Source of the DNA: Paulinella micropora
Taxonomy: Eukaryota > Cercozoa > Imbricatea > Euglyphida > Paulinellidae
NCBI GenBank assembly: GCA_019918135.1
Contig: WBZZ01003537.1
Location: 216,001-280,000 of the forward strand
Direction of reading: 5' to 3'
DNA length: 64,000 nt
In this document: piece after piece, positions 37,955 to 49,072 of the stretch
How positions within the stretch are numbered: the stretch's first letter is position 1
How the letters are laid out: every line of letters begins with the position of its first letter
Made by a program: the position numbers and the translations under genes
Notes under the pieces: model-generated
The model's input: only the letters and a program-made list of their open reading frames with translations
What the model was told of the DNA's origin: nothing
The model's database searches: none

Positions 37955-39522
37955 CTACCAATGTTTTTGTGACAATCCTGTCTTGGTTTGGTGTTGGTTT
38001 TTTGTTTTTTTTTTGTTCTCTCTCTGTGGGGGTGGAGGCATGAGCAGTGATGGCACCGCAGCAATAGGTGTAGGCAGTGAAGGCAATGAAATAGTTCTCA
38101 CCACATTCGCCCTCTCTACTCCCTGCACTGGTGTACGAGATTTTGTTTCGATGTTGCGAGTTGATGATGTGGGGGCAGGCAATATTATGATAGGAGGTGG
38201 AGCAGGTGCTTCACCATCTTCATCACTCTCCTCAACATCCTCACCACCACCACCATGCAAAACAAACACAGTTCCCTCAAACAAATCAACGTCTTCCTCT
38301 TCACCTTGCTCTTCCTCTCCCACTCCCTCTAGACCATCCGCTTGATCTATAGCTACGTCTTCTAGCACGGTAACTCTCTCGTCATCCGGACTAACTCTCC
38401 CGTTGTCCTCACCCTGTGCTAACACCATTGTGTTCGCACGAGGGCATTGAGCACGATTGTGCTTTTTGCCCTTGCACCGTGTGCAAGGCAATTTTGGGCA
38501 CGTCGCGCGCCAATGGTCCTTTGCCCCACACTTGTAGCAACCACCCTTCTCTTCCTCACCCTCGCTCTCTTTAGCTACAAACGTACCTTATGCCGGTCTG
38601 CGAATGAGTGTGGTTGTGTTGGGTTTGTGTGTCATTTGCATAGTCAGGTTTACCCGAGATTCCGGACCAGAATTCAGACGAAAATTTTGCCAGACTTGGC
38701 GAATGACTCTCTCCACCTCACGGTGGTTCAGTCGGTCCTCGCGACCGAGTTGGTATACCATTGTATCCAACCCCGCGAATACTGTATGCTTCTTGAACTT
38801 CATCAAGAGAAAAGAAGAAAAGAATTCATCGGGTATTTTACCTCCGTAGTCGCGCTGAATACATTCTTCAAGATACCTATTTCTGTCCAACCACAACTCA
38901 ATGTCCCCTCTTGGGTAGGATGAAATAAAAACAAGCATACGCTTTATCATTCCTGCTGCGTTGGCACCCCCATACCGGCGCTTAACAAGCACCAACATGC
39001 GTATAGGGTTGCCATCCGAGACAGTCATGCATAAAGCTATGAGTGTTGGATGCTTGAAGGCAACGGAAACATAAAGGCTTAGCTTGCGCATGGCCTTTGC
39101 GTGTTCCTTGCGTTCCTTTAACCTACGTCTTCTCGATCTTCTTTCTTTCTTAGACTTACCTCGTTCTTTCGGTCTTATTCGTGCATCTTGGCTCTCTTTT
39201 GGCATAGAGGCCTCAGCGTCTGATGATGTTGCATGAGTCTTAAGTTCTGTACGAGCTGCTGAGTCACTATCACTAGTGTCTGACTCTGTACTGTACTGTT
39301 CATCTACACTAAATTCAGACTCATCCCATGGGTATTTCTCTTCAGCTTTCTCTGGATGTTTTGCAATGAAACTGACTATGTCTCCTAGCTGTGAGCTCTC
39401 AGAGGTCGCTACCATCTTAAACGTGAACTCCAAGTTTGATATCGGTCTTCAAAGACCTGCTCAAGCTCAGGAATGCTGTTTGTAAGGTTCTTCTTGCCCG
39501 TCTTCTCGCGAACAAGGCTCAT
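37955..39522 (-). pseudogene. gag: Inner Copia Gag
   Basis: The frames 39433-38588 and 38491-37955 are the same reading frame interrupted by one TAA at 38588-38590. The most N-terminal part (MSLVREKTGKKNL, ATG at about 39522) is in another frame and begins only ~6 bases after the 5' LTR. Features: an acidic/serine region, a strong Arg/Lys cluster (KKERRSRRRRLKERK), a helical capsid-like region, then two zinc knuckles of CX2CX4HX4C type, CYKCGAKDHWRATC and CTRCKGKKHNRAQC. A Pro/acid-rich tail follows. Two lesions (a frameshift near 39.43 kb and the TAA) prevent a full product. Confidence 0.75.
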
Positions 39523-39526
39523 TAAC
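39509..39526 (-). other. Primer-binding site of inner Copia
   Basis: On -, GTTAATGAGCCTTGTTCG follows the LTR CA end. It matches the outer element's site in most positions (GTTA..GAGCCTTG). It overlaps the likely Gag ATG. Confidence 0.45.
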
Positions 39527-39970
39527 TGACAGAGTTGTAAATCTTCCGAGCCGGAAGACCCACTAGCTGACGGGCAACGGTACTTGCCGGAATAAAAGGT
39601 TATAAAGCGCAGAGGGTGGGCAATGCAGTGAGGCAATTGACCACTCTCTATATTCAATAACTAGTCAATACTAGCGTCCCAGTATTACTAATCCGTTATT
39701 ATTGTCCAAGTGTTTACAGTTCACTTATGCAGTGTGGTTACCTTTTAATTCTGAGGTACAGACTGTGCTGCTTGAGCACCCTAGCTACGAAACCTATCCG
39801 TTCCATCTAAGCTATCCGTTCTACAATTGGCTGGCCTATATAGGTCCCGACGGGGACCTTGCCTATTCTAGATGATTCAAGAATGTCTAGACAAGATGTA
39901 TTGTACAACTCAAGTATACTTGTAAGCAAAAATGGTATTACATAGGTAATTAGCAAGGAGGGCCGGTCGA
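39527..39970 (-). repeat. 5' LTR of inner Copia, contiguous part
   Basis: 444 bp matching 31117-31560 closely. The match stops abruptly after GGGCCGGTCGA; the last 75 bases of the LTR are found inverted at 40089-40163. Confidence 0.92.
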
Positions 39971-40163
39971 CCCGGAATGACGTTCAACAATGTGATGGTT
40001 TTTGTGGAAATGTGGTGCTTTCTTTAATCTATTCCTTAAGCAGTACTCACACTTCATAATCCTTTCTCGCCATCCTACCCCTACTATCGTCGGAGATATA
40101 CCGTTACCGGGAATATCCGTTACCAAATTTGTCTTTAGTGGCAAATTCACGTAAACTTATTCT
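39971..40163. other. 193-bp inverted segment at the nested-element junction
   Basis: 40089-40163 is the reverse complement of the missing LTR end (compare 31561-31635). 39971-40083 read on - encodes KCEYCLRNRLKKAPHF and IVERHSG, the outer element's pre-integrase zinc domain, which belongs on +. Flipping the segment restores LTR, GATAG duplication and outer coding order. Confidence 0.88.
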
Positions 40164-41772
40164 GTTCATATTTCCATGGACACACAAGGATGGTGGAATA
40201 CGATATCATGGGATGGTAAGCGATACAAATTTACGGTCAAATGTCTCGCTTCAAATTTCGAGCTCGACTATTATTTACGTCATAAGATTGAATTCTTTCC
40301 GTGTTTTATTAAGGCCGTTGCTTTCTTTGAAAGATACACAAACCGGAAAGTCAAATTTATTACCTGTGACCAAGAATATGGTCGATATGATACCTTTCAG
40401 GAGTGGGTTAATGTTAATCAGCCTATCTTGATTGAGGCTCCAACCGCAGAGAAACAGGCAGTCTCAAAGATAGAGAGGTCCCATCAAACCAACGGTGGGC
40501 CTGGTGGGCCTGCTAGGGCGATGCTTAGTGATGCTGAGCTCCCTCCCAAGTTCTGGACGGAGATGGAAAAAAACGCCACTTGTATTAACAACCTCCTCCC
40601 AATAGCCAAAGGGCCCTTCAAGGGTAAGTCCCCTTTCGAAGTCATTCACCGCCGGAAACCATACTTGCATCACCTTCGCCCCACTGGTTGCGTTGCAGTG
40701 ATGAAGGTTAAGGCTCGGCGGGGGAAAGGCGAGAGAGGAAAGAAAGTTATCTTTTTGGGTTACGAACGTAATACCGGGTATTATCGTGTCTATGATCCTG
40801 TTGCGCGTGTAATACACGGTAATGTCAGGGATGTTATGTTCGATGTATGGAGACTGGGTCGACGAGAGGCTTCCAAAAACCTCGAAGGAACAGCAGATGC
40901 GGGTATGTTTTCGGTCGGATGGAAATCGGCCACACCCTCTGCTGTTCTGCCCCCAGTCGACACCACCAAAGAGCATGTTGGCTTCGAAGTACCAGAAACT
41001 ACACACGAAATCGGCCACACCCTCTGCTGTTCTGCCCCCAGTCGACACACCACCCAAAGAGAATGTTGGCTTCGAAGTTCCAGAAACTACATATAGTGCA
41101 TCTACCCCACCTGCCGTAGCTGCTACTAGTAATAGTGAAAGTACTGAGAATGCCCCCATTACATCTACGACATCTCAGAAAGGACCTGAAAGTGATGATG
41201 ACTCGGTGATCGTTGCAAGCGATAGTGACGAAAACGATGCCACAAGTCAGGATTTCAGTGATCTCCCTGAGCTTATTCCCCCTACCCCGTTTTCACGGAA
41301 TGTAGGGAGCATGGGTCAGGGGGAGAAAGGTGTCAAAGTAGTGGGAAAGAGGGGGAGAAAACCCAAACTTAAAGTCATCTTGTCTGGGAAGATCGTTCAG
41401 ATCCCGGCACGGGCTTTCGGGGAAGAGTGGGCTAAATCCACTTATGGAGATAAGTGGGATTCCACTTTACGGAAGGGAGTTACTCTTGACCCGACTGCCC
41501 CGGTTGTCAGAAGAAGGAAACGATTCCCAGCACACAACGTTAAGTTTGATGATGGCGTTACGGAGAAAATAATAGATTCTGAGATCATACAGTACGAGAT
41601 TTCAGGGGGAGCAGCCCCCCCTTCTCTTATACCGCAGGCTATCCACGACCCCAATGTAACCAGTGAATTCGGTCATGCCGAGGGGGAGAGAGTTAGGATA
41701 GCTGCGGAAAAGGACAAACTCCCCCGGGATGGAGATCTCATGAGCAAGGAAACATTTCTCAGGAAAACATAA
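40164..41772 (+). pseudogene. pol: Outer Copia integrase and post-integrase region
   Basis: The frame 40176-41096 starts with MDTQGWWNTISWDGKRYKF (integrase core, first Asp) and continues with FERYTNRKVKFITCDQEYG (second Asp) and EKQAVSKIERSHQTNGGP (catalytic Glu region). Then come KFWTEMEKNATCINNLLPI and RPTGCVAVMKVKARRGKG. The frame 40822-41772 carries the post-core part, an acidic linker and AFGEEWAKSTYGDKW, ending before RT. The upstream zinc domain is inverted at 39971-40083. A 1-base frameshift separates it from the core even if re-oriented. A tandem duplication lies at 40923-41094. Confidence 0.85.
40923..41094 (+). repeat. Tandem duplication within outer Copia
   Basis: Two adjacent ~86-base copies (GAAATCGGCCACACCCTC start) with a few differences and a short length change, so the reading frame changes between copies. 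Confidence 0.9.
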
Positions 41773-42099
41773 TCCCCGAGAGAACCAGAAATAAACATAT
41801 CTCTGTCTGTGCGAAAGAAGAGAGAATCAATTATTGTCTGGTCACCGAGCAAATTCCGGAATTTCCCGTCGTGCAAAAGCCGAAAGATAGGAGACAAGCG
41901 AGAGAGACAGAAGTCAGACAGCAAGAGGAGCTCAAAGCATGTGAATGGAGAGAAAGAGCGAGGCGAGAAGGTCAGGCACTCCCATTATTCCTCTAAAATG
42001 GATAGACACTGTTAAGCAACAGGGAACGAGCGATGAATATCATAAAGCTAGAATCACCCGAAAGCGGGCTTGCAATATGATCCCAAACGCACATACTCG

Positions 42100-42816
42100 C
42101 CCACCGCTCATCATCGCACTATCCTTCTTATCATTGCTTATGCTGCCTGCTTCGGAATAGACTTGTGGCTAATTGACTTCACCACTGCCTCCTTACATGC
42201 CAAAATGCCTTATGACATCTATGTCACCCCCCCCCCCCCCCCCGGGTTTTGAGAGAGAAGGTTTGTTTGGCTCCTCCGGAAAGCTCTTTATGGTCATCCT
42301 GAGGCGGGGAGATTGTGGTATGATTTAATGTTGAGGGAGTTAGTCGGAAAGGAAGCTTTTATTGCTTTCTCCCTTGACCGGGCTTCTTTTATCAAACATG
42401 CCAAGGACCCCATAAGTACGCAGCTCCTCTCTTTTCACGTAGATGATGGACTGCATGCTGCTGATGAAGCCAAACACATAAGTCTTGTAGAGAGCATGAA
42501 GAAGCACGGTTTCAGGTGCAAAAACTTAGGGAAGGCCACGAAATTCAAAAACATCCAGATTGTCCAATCTGAAAAAGGGATTTTACTGCATCAACGAAAA
42601 TATGAGCTTCTCATTCTAGATGAGTTAGATTATATGAAGGAGGTGCCTGCTAAAACCCCCTTCACCTCAGAGAACCCTGCCCCCCTGAAAGTTAGTCACC
42701 GCCTGCTCAAATATGATCTTAGGTGTTTGATCGGCATGCTTATCTTTCTTGCTGTTCACACTCGCCCTCTCTTGATCTGTCCTTTGAGTATAGCTGCAAA
42801 ACAACAAGTCCCATAA
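42100..42816 (+). pseudogene. pol: Outer Copia reverse transcriptase (fragmented)
   Basis: A short frame around 42.12-42.25 kb reads DLWLIDFTTASLHAKMPYD, the Copia motif A with its Asp, then runs into a pure C tract (about 18 C, 42226-42243) coding prolines before a GF. The frame 42313-42816 carries MWYDLMLRELVGK, then LLSFHVDDGLHAAD (VDD catalytic box), LGKATKFKNIQIVQSEKGIL and the start of the connection. The segment before 42.1 kb is disrupted. The poly-C run and frameshifts mark decay. Confidence 0.75.
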
Positions 42817-43079
42817 ATATCTTATGCCATGGTTCACCGTATGTTTCTATGGTTGCTGACCCCGAGAGCCCTATATTTCAAACGGGGTGATAGGAGGTTG
42901 GTCAAGATGTTGACCGAAGGGTTCTTTGTCCCCAAGCACCCTAAATCATAGAAACCGGCCGAAGGACCATCGGCCGCCGAAAGAGCATTTGAGCTTACTC
43001 GTGTGAAGCCACAGAAGTCAATGCGTTCAGCGTCCCCGTTATCGCCAATGTCGAAAAGCTGATAGATGAGCATCCCCTT

Positions 43080-43591
43080 GTGGGATACGTCGACTCAGAC
43101 TTTGCTGGAGAAAAAGTTACAAGGAAATCCCGTTCCGGGTATATCTTTCTCTTCAACGGGTCACCGGTAGCTTGGTTTTCTAAACTTCAGACTGTCATAG
43201 CCCAATCCACTCTTGAATCGGAGACCGTATCAGCTAACGAAGCAGTAAGGGAGTTGCTTGCATTGAGACAGTCCCTCCGTGACATCGGTTTGCCCATAAG
43301 AGGTTTCACCCCTTGGTTCGAAGACAATGTGGGACCATCATCCTCTCAGAAAGGGGGTTAGGGGAGTCAAGAACCAAACATATCGATGTCAGGTATCACC
43401 TGCTCGAGAAGTTGGTTAAGAAGGGAGTTGTCAAGGTGTTCCGGGTACCGACGGAGGAAAACATCGCGGATTTATTTACCAAAGTAAATTTCACGTACGA
43501 GAAATTCAATTACCTGGCTGACCAAATCCGAGTCTCGGTGAAGTTGGTGAAAGAATTTCTCGCAAAGTTTGGTGTTAAAATCGCGTTGTAA
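43080..43591 (+). pseudogene. pol: Outer Copia RNase H domain
   Basis: Two overlapping frames. The first has VDSDFAGEKVTRKSRSGY (Asp), SPVAWFSKLQTVIAQSTLES and ETVSANEAVRE (Glu), then WFEDN (Asp). After a frameshift at ~43.35 kb the second has TKHIDVRYHLLEKLVKKG and ENIADLFTKVN, the Copia terminal motifs. Complete in content, broken once. It removes the RNA template during cDNA synthesis in working copies. Confidence 0.8.
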
Positions 43592-43948
43592 GCACCGGGT
43601 ATTTCCCGCATAAATATTCACGCTATGATCAATATCCTCAGAAGCGGATCGTATCAATTCTCGTATATTATATTTCTCGCATACTGTACATTGAGGGGAG
43701 TGATATAGGTGACTTGAGCGCGAGCGTGAGATTTAACGTGCACCCAGTGACGTCATGCCTCCTTACAGGAGAAGAGGCAAGATGTGCCTGGACTTCCACC
43801 TTTCTCTCCCCTCCCCCCCCGTTAAGATGTAATAATCATTTAGTTGCATAACTTTACTAAGTCGAGGGGGAGGATGAGAAGCGCCCGCGTTGGATCGGCT
43901 GCGAAGGCTAATTCTGGCCCCGACAACTTAGCTATATAATTACCAAGT

Positions 43949-43990
43949 ATGTGCGTGTTCCCGTGCTGGCGTAAGCTCGGGAACACGCAC
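43949..43990. repeat. Short inverted repeat in outer Copia 3' region
   Basis: GTGCGTGTTCCCG and CGGGAACACGCAC form a 13-bp perfect stem with a loop of about 15 bases (TGCTGGCGTAAGCT region). Confidence 0.7.
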
Positions 43991-44185
43991 TACCTCCAAG
44001 TTCGTATCGCTCAATATTGAGAACCATTTGTAATTACACTATATATATAGAAACAGATAAGACTTGAAGCCAACTTGGGGGTGGAGTGGTAGACGAAGGG
44101 CGATCATCGGATCAGACTATATGTCTTGATAGGCACCGGGCATCTACCCGACACTCAGACCCGCTGATAATTACAGATAGTTGTA

Positions 44186-44459
44186 TTGCTGTTGACATTC
44201 AAGACAACAACAAAAATTAGTTTTTCATTTTTGTGTCAGATTTTCATTTTTGTGACAGTTTTTCATTTTTGTGACAAAAATTCAAATTTTCAAATTTAAC
44301 TGTAACATTTCGCGAAAATTTACGATATTTTGCGGACGAATATAGCAGTTAATTTGAAAAATTCAAATTTTCACCCAAAATCAAAATTCCAACCAAAACT
44401 GAAATTCCAACCAAAACAGAAAAATCAATTTTTTTTGTTGTCTTGAATGTCAACAGCAA
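44186..44459. mobile_element. 274-bp MITE with 31-bp terminal inverted repeats
   Basis: The left end TTGCTGTTGACATTCAAGAC... is matched by the inverted right end (28 or more of 31 positions), flanked by TA on both sides (44184-44185, 44460-44461). Inside are three tandem ~20-base units of TTTTTCATTTTTGTGACAG type and AT-rich sequence. No coding capacity. TA duplication suggests mobilisation by a Tc1/mariner-type transposase (inference). Confidence 0.85.
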
Positions 44460-44993
44460 TATTTGTGGCATATATTGAGATTACTTTTGTTATTTTTATA
44501 TACCCCCTTCAAGTTCAACGTGACGGGAAGCGCTTCCAAATTTTAGTTTTCATATTATGATCATATGTGAATATATACTAATGCGGATCATATATACACA
44601 TATATTTTCATACATTTATCACACATTTATGTTATTACTTCTTTTGAAGTTATTATCATATCTCTGTATTCTAATATGATACATATGTATGTGGTTTTCG
44701 CATGTTTCTCTTACTCATTTGCGAGATAGGGAGAGTAGCCTGAGGGAGTTAATCATCTTCTCGTGGGGTAGGCTCGAATATAGCACAGACTCGGTGCCTT
44801 GTACGTACTCTAGTTGATACGTACTAGCTGGATAGGAGGGTAGCTAACCTCAACATTACTTCTCGGAGAGAGTGAGGGTAAGAGAATATGTTTTGAGTTT
44901 GTGTTTTCTAATGTTTCACAAAATAGTAGGGGACGTATATAACTTAATTAGGAACGGCAGTAACTTAATATTAATTTACTTTGTTCCAGGGGG

Positions 44994-45184
44994 TGTTGGA
45001 ACTAATAATTAATTAATAGTTATGAACCGGCCGTATCGGAGTAACGGTGTCGTTAGAGCTATTACTTATGATCCGGCCAGTCAAGTTACGTGGCGCGTCC
45101 GTTGGCGCCTTTTCTCATTAAAGTTATTGTAGTGTGTTGAGAGTGTAGTAGCTATCATAGATTGCTTTATTAATAAGTCTAACA
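44994..45184 (+). repeat. 3' LTR of outer Copia
   Basis: 191 bp, TGTTGG...TCTAACA, followed by the AAAGG duplication. It differs from the 5' LTR at about a dozen positions. Confidence 0.93.
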
Positions 45185-45189
45185 AAAGG

Positions 45190-46352
45190 TTACTGACTAT
45201 GCTATTTTTATTAATATTAAAATCCTGAGTGACCCGGTCAATTTTTTTCAAATACATCACTACCGTATAACTCGGGATACTCGTAATTGTAAAAGGCTAT
45301 AGCAGCTAATTAGTGTTAATAATAGTAATAACATCAAAGGGTGCCTTTCATGCTTTCTGCAGTTCTTGAGTGTTTTCCGATTCTTCTCAACCAACCATTT
45401 CTTTACCGTGGAAGCAGACGAAGTATTAACATGCTCCCCTGCCATCCATGCGGACCTCCGAGTCAGAAGTCTGCTTCCCTGCCTCAAGAGTCTGCCTAAC
45501 TGTCTCTGCTTCTCTTCCTCTTGTCTCTCATCATCTGCATCTCATTTCTTTCACTGGAAGCCTCGCTGCTTTCCTCTCCCTCTCAGGCTTGTCTCAGGCT
45601 TCACAGCTCAAGGTACGATTCGAGAGCCTGTCTAAAGGGATAAAACTTTCGATTTTTACTTTTGAAAGAATTATGTATTAACATCAAAATGTTTGTCGTC
45701 TGTGACACAAATGGAAGCTGGACTAAGATTGTTGATTTGAAAATCGTACTACCAACTAGTGTTCCTAATAACATTATGATAAGAAAATGTATATTTACAA
45801 TGCTTCTGCGCTGATATTTTTGTTACGTTAAAAACGCGATGCACAGAAGGTTAAATGATGCTTTGCACTTTGTGAAAGGTGCTACGCACTTTGATCTTAC
45901 ATATGGTACATCTGTGCCTATTTGCCGATATTCCTCTTTCTGCATTTCAGGACACGCTTACCTTAAGGATTCTACTGTGAAAAACTTAGCGTGATTGGAA
46001 ATAAATATCACACATCTAAACGGGTATATCGACACAAATTCAGTGAAATCTGAGCTCTACTCAGCATAGCACCTTGCGCTAAGGGCAATTGTGTGGTGTC
46101 AAAGACAGCTCACTTACTTCTCCCTGGGCGAGTGGTAATAAATATCACACAACTATCTGAGCAAGTGAGATTTGACACAAAGATTGCGTGAAATCGACAC
46201 AAAATAGATTCCTACTCAAAAAAATGCACTACGGGCATTTGGTGTGTAACTTCTCCCGGACGTGAAGCTTTACATGGAAATCTCCCTTTGTTAAGATGAG
46301 GGTCCGGGCTCTGTTGTGCTGTCTCCACATGGCTCAGGATGCTTCCTTTTAC
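45190..46352. other. Unassigned intergenic stretch
   Basis: No gene supported. Two loosely similar blocks around AATAAATATCACAC (about 45999 and 46137), each followed by a CGACACAAA/GACACAAA word, suggest an old duplicated repeat. Confidence 0.5.
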
Positions 46353-46575
46353 CTGACAGTTTCAAAGGCAGAGTGCATTCGTGTAAATTGCGCCTCTGCA
46401 AGAGAAGATTTAGGCAGGGCCGACCTTCTCTTTTGTTAGTTTTGTCTTCAACTAGTTTGTTTTCGGATCGCTTCTCACACGGCTGAGAACAGGTTTGGCT
46501 GTCGCCGCACAAGCAGCGTGATGTCTCTCGTGAAACCTTGGTCACTTCCTTGGAGCGACCCTTGCTGTTTATCAC
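46353..46575 (-). CDS. Candidate host exon (Cys-rich, Lys-rich)
   Basis: On -, an open frame is bounded by a TTTTAG acceptor-like site (46576-46577 as AG) and CAG|GTAAAA donor-like site at 46352-46351. It encodes RGRSKE-like basic sequence, CLCGDSQTCSQPC, a Lys/Glu-rich middle and LNLLLQRRNLHECTLPLKL. Six cysteines. Codon appearance and both splice-like edges support a real exon, but no family is recognised and no partner exon can be joined with confidence. Confidence 0.3.
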
Positions 46576-46614
46576 CTAAAATACATTGAAGGGAGCATTT
46601 GCCGTCAGACTCAG

Positions 46615-46665
46615 ATCTATCTACCTATCTATCTATCTATCTATCTATCATCTATCTATATATCC
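46615..46665. repeat. (CTAT)n microsatellite
   Basis: About 11 units with small interruptions. Confidence 0.95.
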
Positions 46666-46969
46666 CCTGTCGGGCGATGTAAGAAAAACTGGTCGAGGGG
46701 GCGGGACGTTGGCGATGAAGACCAACCCTCCTAGAGCAAACTGCACCACATGCCCGTCGGCTACCTCGCGAGGCTGCACCATGGATAGCCGTGGCGTTGG
46801 GTGTTTTTCTCCGTTGAGCTCGCCCATAAAATGTACTCACCCTGCACTTCGTGCTTTGTGATGGATCCCTCCGCTGGCCATTGGTGAGGAGCCAGGAAGG
46901 CGAAGGCAGGCCTGAGCCGAGGAAGCCTCCTGGTAGGACGCTTATGGCCATTTGGTTCTAGACTAAACA

Positions 46970-46970
<1 letters not shown>
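46666..46970. other. GC-richer block ending in a (CTAT)n tail
   Basis: About 300 bases of moderate-GC sequence ending AGACTAAACATA then (CTAT)n. A similar AGACCAAACATA-(CTAT) end occurs at 47107-47130. This is the form of a retroposon with a tetranucleotide tail; no domain is seen. Confidence 0.35.

Positions 46971-47035
<65 letters not shown>
46971..47035. repeat. (CTAT)n microsatellite
   Basis: About 16 perfect units. Confidence 0.97.
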
Positions 47036-47250
47036 GCCCGCTACCCAGTCGCCGATTGGCGGCGGGGTGGAATGGATGCCTATGTCTTCGGATATGCAGA
47101 GCTGATAGACCAAACATATCTATCTATCTAGCTAGCTAACATCTGTCCATCCATCCATCCACAAACCCATGGATCCATGAAAGAAAGAAAGAAAAAGAAA
47201 GAAAAGAAAAGATATATTATATATTATATACATACATGTATATATATAAT

Positions 47251-47319
47251 AAGAGAGAGAGAGAGAGATGAGAGATGAGAGAGAGACAGAGAGAGAGAGA
47301 TGAGAGAGAGAGATGAGAG

Positions 47320-47358
<39 letters not shown>

Positions 47359-47359
47359 C

Positions 47360-47391
<32 letters not shown>

Positions 47392-47427
47392 GAGAGAGAA
47401 GAGAGAGAGAGAGAGAGGAGAGAGAGA

Positions 47428-47516
<89 letters not shown>

Positions 47517-47570
47517 GAGAGAGAGAAGAGAGAGAGAGAAAAGCGAGAGAGAGAGAGAGATAGAGAGACC
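47251..47570. repeat. (GA)n-rich microsatellite
   Basis: About 320 bases of GA repeats interrupted by GGA, GAAGA and CGAGA variants. It immediately abuts the candidate exon on its right. Confidence 0.97.
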
Positions 47571-47573
47571 TCG

Positions 47574-47759
47574 GTGGCGTATATGTACCCAAGAGCCTTC
47601 TTGGTCGACTTGAGGATCCTTTCTCTAGCCTCCTCATCGAACCTTTTCTCCTTCAGCGCGTTGACATAATTGGCCAACAGTATCTCTAGGTTTTGGTAAT
47701 CTATCAAAGTGGAACAGCACCCACATGCACTTGACAAGTCGATGGCGGAACAGCCGCTG
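47574..47759 (-). CDS. Candidate host exon (Cys-rich start, helical end)
   Basis: On -, after GGGACAG (acceptor-like) the frame reads GCSAIDLSSACGCCSTL, then helical LEILLANYVNALKEKRFDEE and ILKSTKKALGYIYATE, ending at GAG|GTCTCT where the (GA)n tract starts. Non-repetitive, balanced codon use and a helix-like pattern suggest real coding. The donor is weak and no family is recognised. Another short - frame (47934-47800, KLAPHMKFAMDLCLCVWET) could be the preceding exon. Confidence 0.3.
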
Positions 47760-47934
47760 TCCCAACTCGTGAAGAATTCAAACACACCCAAATATTACTA
47801 TGAATGTGTTGAATAACGAGATACAAATAATGACGAAGCACTGTCTCCCAAACACAAAGGCACAGGTCCATCGCGAACTTCATGTGCGGGGCAAGTTTTG
47901 AAGAATGCGCTTCCACACAGTCTATGCTTGACAA

Positions 47935-48665
47935 GCTGGTATTAGATGCAGAAGTGAGCGTCGCAACTTCACTGTCTCACTACCCACATCTATGATCTGT
48001 CTTGTACCGGTTTCCGTCGTCCTGACTTCCGCAGCCGACATCTATTCAATGGTTCGTTTCCCAACTAACCAGACTTGGGTAGCTATGGTGTCTTTCTGAG
48101 AGTGTGAATCGGCACAGAAAATGACCACATGACCAACCATGTGTTCGTCTCCGTGATGGACCCGGCCTGGACTACGCAAAATTACCGTATATGCGGTGAT
48201 TTTTTGTCACTGGTTATTCGTGACGCAGGTTATTATAAAACCTTTTTGGTGAATCACGAGGGGCTCACAAAAGTTTTTTTCTTGCAACCGTATTTTACGC
48301 GGCCTTGCAATCTCCTGGGTCAAAGGCCGGTGACACATCCGGTACCAAAAAATGACCCTGGAAAAAACCAGTAGATGCAAATGTGGTGAATGGTTTGTTT
48401 ACAACCCACAAGCGCAGATTTCTGTTTTTTTGCGTAAATAAATACTATTTGGTAAAACAAAACACTGGGCATTTCGAGGTGTGACAGTTTTGTTTGGTTT
48501 TTCTTGTCTGGGCAAGCATTCATGGCAACGTCAATCTTGATGCTGACTTAAAATAAAAATTCAGCACTTTTGAGGGTTTTTTTGGTTCAGCATTTTGCAT
48601 TTTGCTGTGCAAATATTAAAATTTAACCCCAGGTGGTTGTGTATGAAGTATGTACGTGTGTCTAC
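47935..48665. other. Unassigned intergenic stretch
   Basis: No gene supported. The T-rich sequence at 48178-48300 has repeat-like character, with ATTACCGTATATGCGGTGAT forming a short palindrome, but no partner copy was recognised. Confidence 0.4.
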
Positions 48666-48669
48666 ACCT

Positions 48670-48962
48670 ATCTATCTTATCTATCTATCTATCCATCCAT
48701 CTATCTATCTATCTATCTATCTATCCTATCCTATCCTATCTATCCTATCCTATCTATCCTATCCTATCCTATCCTATCCTATCCTATCCTATCCTATCCT
48801 ATCCTATCCTATCCTATCCTATCCTATCCTATCCTATCCCATCCCATCCCATCCCATCCCATCCATCCCATCCCATCCCATCCCATCCCATCCCAACCCA
48901 TCCCATCCCATCCCATCCCATCCCATCCCATCCCATCCTATCCTATCCTATCCTATCCTATC

Positions 48963-49040
<78 letters not shown>

Positions 49041-49041
49041 G

Positions 49042-49072
<31 letters not shown>

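Larger units (their letters stand above)
31117..40163 (-). mobile_element. Nested Ty1/Copia LTR retrotransposon (inner)
   Basis: Inserted in the outer Copia. The left LTR is 31117-31635. The right LTR is 39527-39970 plus its displaced, inverted end at 40089-40163; both sum to 519 bp. The 5-bp duplication GATAG precedes the left LTR (31112-31116) and appears as CTATC at 40084-40088 inside the inverted segment. On the - strand: primer-binding site, Gag with two zinc knuckles, protease, integrase, RT, RNase H, polypurine tract GAGGGGGAGC. LTR copies are nearly identical, so it is younger than the outer element, yet its frames are already broken. Confidence 0.93.
43600..44993 (+). other. 3' non-coding region of outer Copia
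   Basis: About 1.4 kb without a credible gene. It contains a palindrome-like GTGCGTGTTCCCG...CGGGAACACGCAC pair (about 43949-43990), the MITE at 44186-44459, AT-rich sequence, and a polypurine-type TCCAGGGGG just before the 3' LTR. Confidence 0.7.
26530..45184 (+). mobile_element. Ty1/Copia LTR retrotransposon (outer), interrupted by a second Copia element
   Basis: The LTRs at 26530-26725 and 44994-45184 both start TGT(C/T)GGAAC and end TCTAACA. They are flanked by the same 5-bp duplication AAAGG (26525-26529 and 45185-45189). A primer-binding site follows the 5' LTR, and a polypurine-type CCAGGGGG precedes the 3' LTR. Coding order Gag - extra Cys/His ORF - protease - integrase - RT - RNase H is Copia order. 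Without the nested insertion the element is about 9.6 kb. Many frameshifts make it non-autonomous now. Confidence 0.93.

Noticed and set aside
47132-47637. Long Ser/Leu frames on -
   Set aside because: Mostly (GA)n microsatellite; only the short non-repeat part at 47574-47759 is kept as a weak exon candidate.
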